Shown here piece by piece: positions 5,185 to 6,559 of a stretch of DNA of 6,559 nucleotides. The DNA comes from Candidatus Methanomethylophilaceae archaeon. GTDB lineage: Archaea > Thermoplasmatota > Thermoplasmata > Methanomassiliicoccales > Methanomethylophilaceae. The position numbers and the translations under genes are program-made. The notes below the pieces were generated by a model, which was not told the origin of the DNA, did not search any database, and saw only the letters and a program-made list of their open reading frames with translations. The DNA lies in contig JAFPVN010000202.1 of the NCBI GenBank assembly GCA_017395275.1, positions 1 to 6,559 of the forward strand. The letters are read 5' to 3'. Each line of letters begins with the position of its first letter. Positions within the stretch are counted from its first letter, which is position 1.

Positions 5185-6339
5185 ATGAACTACGAATTCT
5201 CAGAGAGACTGCAGAAACTCCCCCCTTACCTCTTCGTCAGGATCGAACAGATGATCGCGGAGAAGAGGAAGCAGGGGGTCGACATCATCGACTTCGGCAT
5301 CGGGGACCCCGACCTGCCCACCCCCCAGCCCATCGTGGACACGCTGTGCCAGGAAGCGGGCAGACCCGGGAACCAGAACTACTCCTCCTCCCAGGGGGAG
5401 AAGAGCCTCAGGGACGCCATCGCCAAGTGGTACGGCGTCAGGTTCGGCGTCGAGGTTGACCCGGACACCGAGGTGTGCGTCACCTTGGGATCCAAGGAGG
5501 CGATCTTCAACATCTCGCAGGCCTTCGTCAACTGCGGCGAGACCATCGTCGCGCCCAGCCCCGGATACCCCGTGTACTCGGGAGCGTCCACCCTCTTCAA
5601 CGAGGCGAAATGCGTGCAGGTCCCCCTCCAGGAGAAGAAGGGATGGCTGCTGGACGTGGACGACTGCCCCAAGGGAGCGAAGATGCTCTACGCCAACTAC
5701 CCCAACAACCCCACAGGGGCCACCTGCGACGTCGCCTACCTGAAGAAGGTCCAGGACTGGTGCAGGGATAACAATACAATATTCTGCTACGACAACGCCT
5801 ACTCGGAGATGTGCTTCGACGGCTACATGGCGCCCTCCGCGCTCCAGGCCGGGAAGGACTGCATCGAGTTCGGCTCGTTCTCCAAGACGTTCAACATGAC
5901 CGGCTGGAGATTGGGATATGCCGTCGGAAACAAGGACCTGATCGCAGGACTGAAGAAGTGCAAGGGGCAGATCGATTCCGGAGCGCCCATCTTCGTCCAG
6001 AAGGCGGGGATCACGGGTCTGGAGCTGTACAAGGAGTCCGGCAAGCTTCCGGAGATCATCCAGAGGAACATGGAGGTGTACTCCGAGAGGAGGTCCGTCC
6101 TCGTCGAGGGACTCAGGAAGCTCGGTCTGGAGGTGGTGATGCCCAAGGCCACGTTCTACGTCTGGGCCAAGACCGGCATGGGCTCCGCGGAGTTCGCCGA
6201 GAAGATGCTGGACGTCGGAGTGGTCTGCACGCCCGGTACCGGATTCGGACCCACCGTCGACGGATTCGTCAGGTTCGCGGTCACCAAGCCCGTGGACAGG
6301 ATCAGGGAAGCGCTCACCCGCATGGAGAAGCTCTTCTGA
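5185..6339 (+). CDS. dapL: LL-diaminopimelate aminotransferase
   Basis: DapL converts tetrahydrodipicolinate to LL-diaminopimelate in one glutamate-dependent transamination, replacing the succinylase or acetylase branch (DapD, DapC, DapE). It is a fold-I PLP aminotransferase of the aspartate aminotransferase superfamily. From the ATG it has 384 residues. Visible landmarks are Asp36-Phe-Gly-Ile-Gly-Asp-Pro-Asp-Leu-Pro-Thr-Pro, Gly102-Ser-Lys-Glu (cofactor phosphate loop), Ser125-Pro-Gly-Tyr-Pro-Val-Tyr, Asn171-Tyr-Pro-Asn-Asn-Pro-Thr-Gly, Asp203-Asn-Ala-Tyr206, Ser-Lys234-Thr (PLP Schiff base) followed by Met-Thr-Gly-Trp-Arg-Leu-Gly, and Arg363 (substrate carboxylate). The opening segment with Leu-Pro-Pro-Tyr-Leu-Phe is characteristic of the DapL group. 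By sequence alone it could be another aminotransferase, but the presence of dapA, dapF and lysA and absence of dapD/dapE here make DapL the best reading. It is the last gene of the operon. Confidence 0.9.
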   Translation: MNYEFSERLQKLPPYLFVRIEQMIAEKRKQGVDIIDFGIGDPDLPTPQPIVDTLCQEAGRPGNQNYSSSQGEKSLRDAIAKWYGVRFGVEVDPDTEVCVTLGSKEAIFNISQAFVNCGETIVAPSPGYPVYSGASTLFNEAKCVQVPLQEKKGWLLDVDDCPKGAKMLYANYPNNPTGATCDVAYLKKVQDWCRDNNTIFCYDNAYSEMCFDGYMAPSALQAGKDCIEFGSFSKTFNMTGWRLGYAVGNKDLIAGLKKCKGQIDSGAPIFVQKAGITGLELYKESGKLPEIIQRNMEVYSERRSVLVEGLRKLGLEVVMPKATFYVWAKTGMGSAEFAEKMLDVGVVCTPGTGFGPTVDGFVRFAVTKPVDRIREALTRMEKLF

Positions 6340-6348
6340 AACCACTTC

Positions 6349-6378
6349 GGGAGGGATTCCCCTCCCAACATGTTTTTT
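6349..6378 (+). terminator. Hairpin and T6 run ending the lysine operon
   Basis: GGGAGGG (6349-6355) and CCCTCCC (6360-6366) form a perfect 7-bp stem with a 4-nt loop 10 nt after the dapL stop codon, followed 6 nt later by six T residues (6373-6378). Archaeal termination depends mainly on oligo-T on the non-template strand; the GC-rich stem may add to it or protect the mRNA 3' end. The 6-nt gap makes it unlike a strict bacterial intrinsic terminator. Confidence 0.6.
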
Positions 6379-6380
6379 AC
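6373..6380 (+). promoter_or_regulatory. TATA-like element for the downstream gene
   Basis: TTTTTTAC is centred about 26 nt upstream of the ATG at 6402, the right distance for an archaeal TATA box of a leaderless transcript. It coincides with the T-run that ends the operon. It is a poor TATA match, so the gene may instead depend on readthrough. Confidence 0.35.
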
Positions 6381-6401
6381 GGATACCTGCATGCATCGGG
6401 C

Positions 6402-6559
6402 ATGAGGTACACCTTCCTGCCGATATTCCCCGCGATAGCGCTGCTGTCGACGCTTCTGGTGTTCCTCACTGGGCCCCGCACCAGGATGTCCATGATCTAC
6501 TTCGGGCTGATGGGGCTCGTCGGCGTCGCCGCCCTCGTCTACCTGTCGTACCTGGCGTA
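6402..6559 (+). CDS. Unrecognised membrane protein, N-terminal part
   Basis: An ATG at 6402 opens a frame of 52 codons that runs off the window. The protein starts Met-Arg-Tyr-Thr-Phe-Leu-Pro and has two hydrophobic segments, about residues 5-23 and 31-51, joined by a short polar loop with Gly-Pro-Arg-Thr-Arg. This suggests two membrane helices with a positively charged turn, probably on the cytoplasmic side. The other nearby ATG at 6391 meets a stop after four codons. There is no clear Shine-Dalgarno motif and a TATA-like element is at leaderless distance. It lies 62 nt after dapL behind a terminator-like structure, so it is probably a separate transcription unit. I do not recognise the family; codon use matches its neighbours. 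Confidence 0.6.
   Translation, partial: MRYTFLPIFPAIALLSTLLVFLTGPRTRMSMIYFGLMGLVGVAALVYLSYLA

Noticed and set aside
6388..6395. Palindrome TGCATGCA before the last gene
   Set aside because: An 8-bp palindrome without a partner site or repeat; likely chance.
5200..6396. 398-codon open frame on the minus strand opposite dapL
   Set aside because: It is antisense to an intact, motif-complete aminotransferase; its Val/Leu/Gly/Asp-rich composition is what the complement of high-GC third positions gives. No promoter or ribosome site supports it.
1..6559. CRISPR arrays, insertion sequences, tRNA or rRNA genes, attachment sites
   Set aside because: I saw no regularly spaced repeats, transposase motifs, terminal inverted repeats or tRNA-like folds; nearly all of the window is accounted for by the operon and its two flanking genes.

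Overview
The window reads as archaeal DNA of fairly high GC content (roughly 60% by eye). The signs are TATA-type promoters, Shine-Dalgarno motifs of the GGTGA/AGGTGG type, a strong preference for AGG/AGA arginine codons, oligo-T transcript ends, and an Lrp/AsnC regulator heading a biosynthetic operon. A Thermoplasmatota lineage such as the Methanomassiliicoccales would fit the codon style and gene content. That placement is an inference and was not tested by any search.

Layout: positions 1-227 on the minus strand hold the N-terminal part of a membrane protein that resembles an archaeal prepilin/preflagellin peptidase (A24 family). Positions 228-398 are a divergent intergenic region with one TATA box for each direction and short repeats around the plus-strand promoter. 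Positions 399-6339 are one compact plus-strand operon: Lrp-family regulator, dapA, lysC (aspartokinase), lysA, dapF, dapL. Junctions are 1 nt, 13 nt, a 4-nt overlap (GTGA), a 4-nt overlap (ATGA) and 10 nt. A hairpin plus T6 run follows dapL. From 6402 an unrecognised membrane protein begins and runs off the window.

Together the operon encodes the aminotransferase (DapL) variant of the diaminopimelate route to lysine. LysC phosphorylates aspartate, DapA condenses aspartate semialdehyde with pyruvate, DapL converts tetrahydrodipicolinate to LL-DAP in one step, DapF epimerises it to meso-DAP, and LysA decarboxylates that to lysine. Aspartate-semialdehyde dehydrogenase (asd) and dihydrodipicolinate reductase (dapB) are not in the window and must come from elsewhere. 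The Lrp-type first gene is the obvious candidate for a lysine-responsive local regulator. All catalytic residues checked in the five enzymes are present, and no gene looks broken. I see a well-ordered metabolic operon rather than a new biological system; the most interesting details are in the promoter region.
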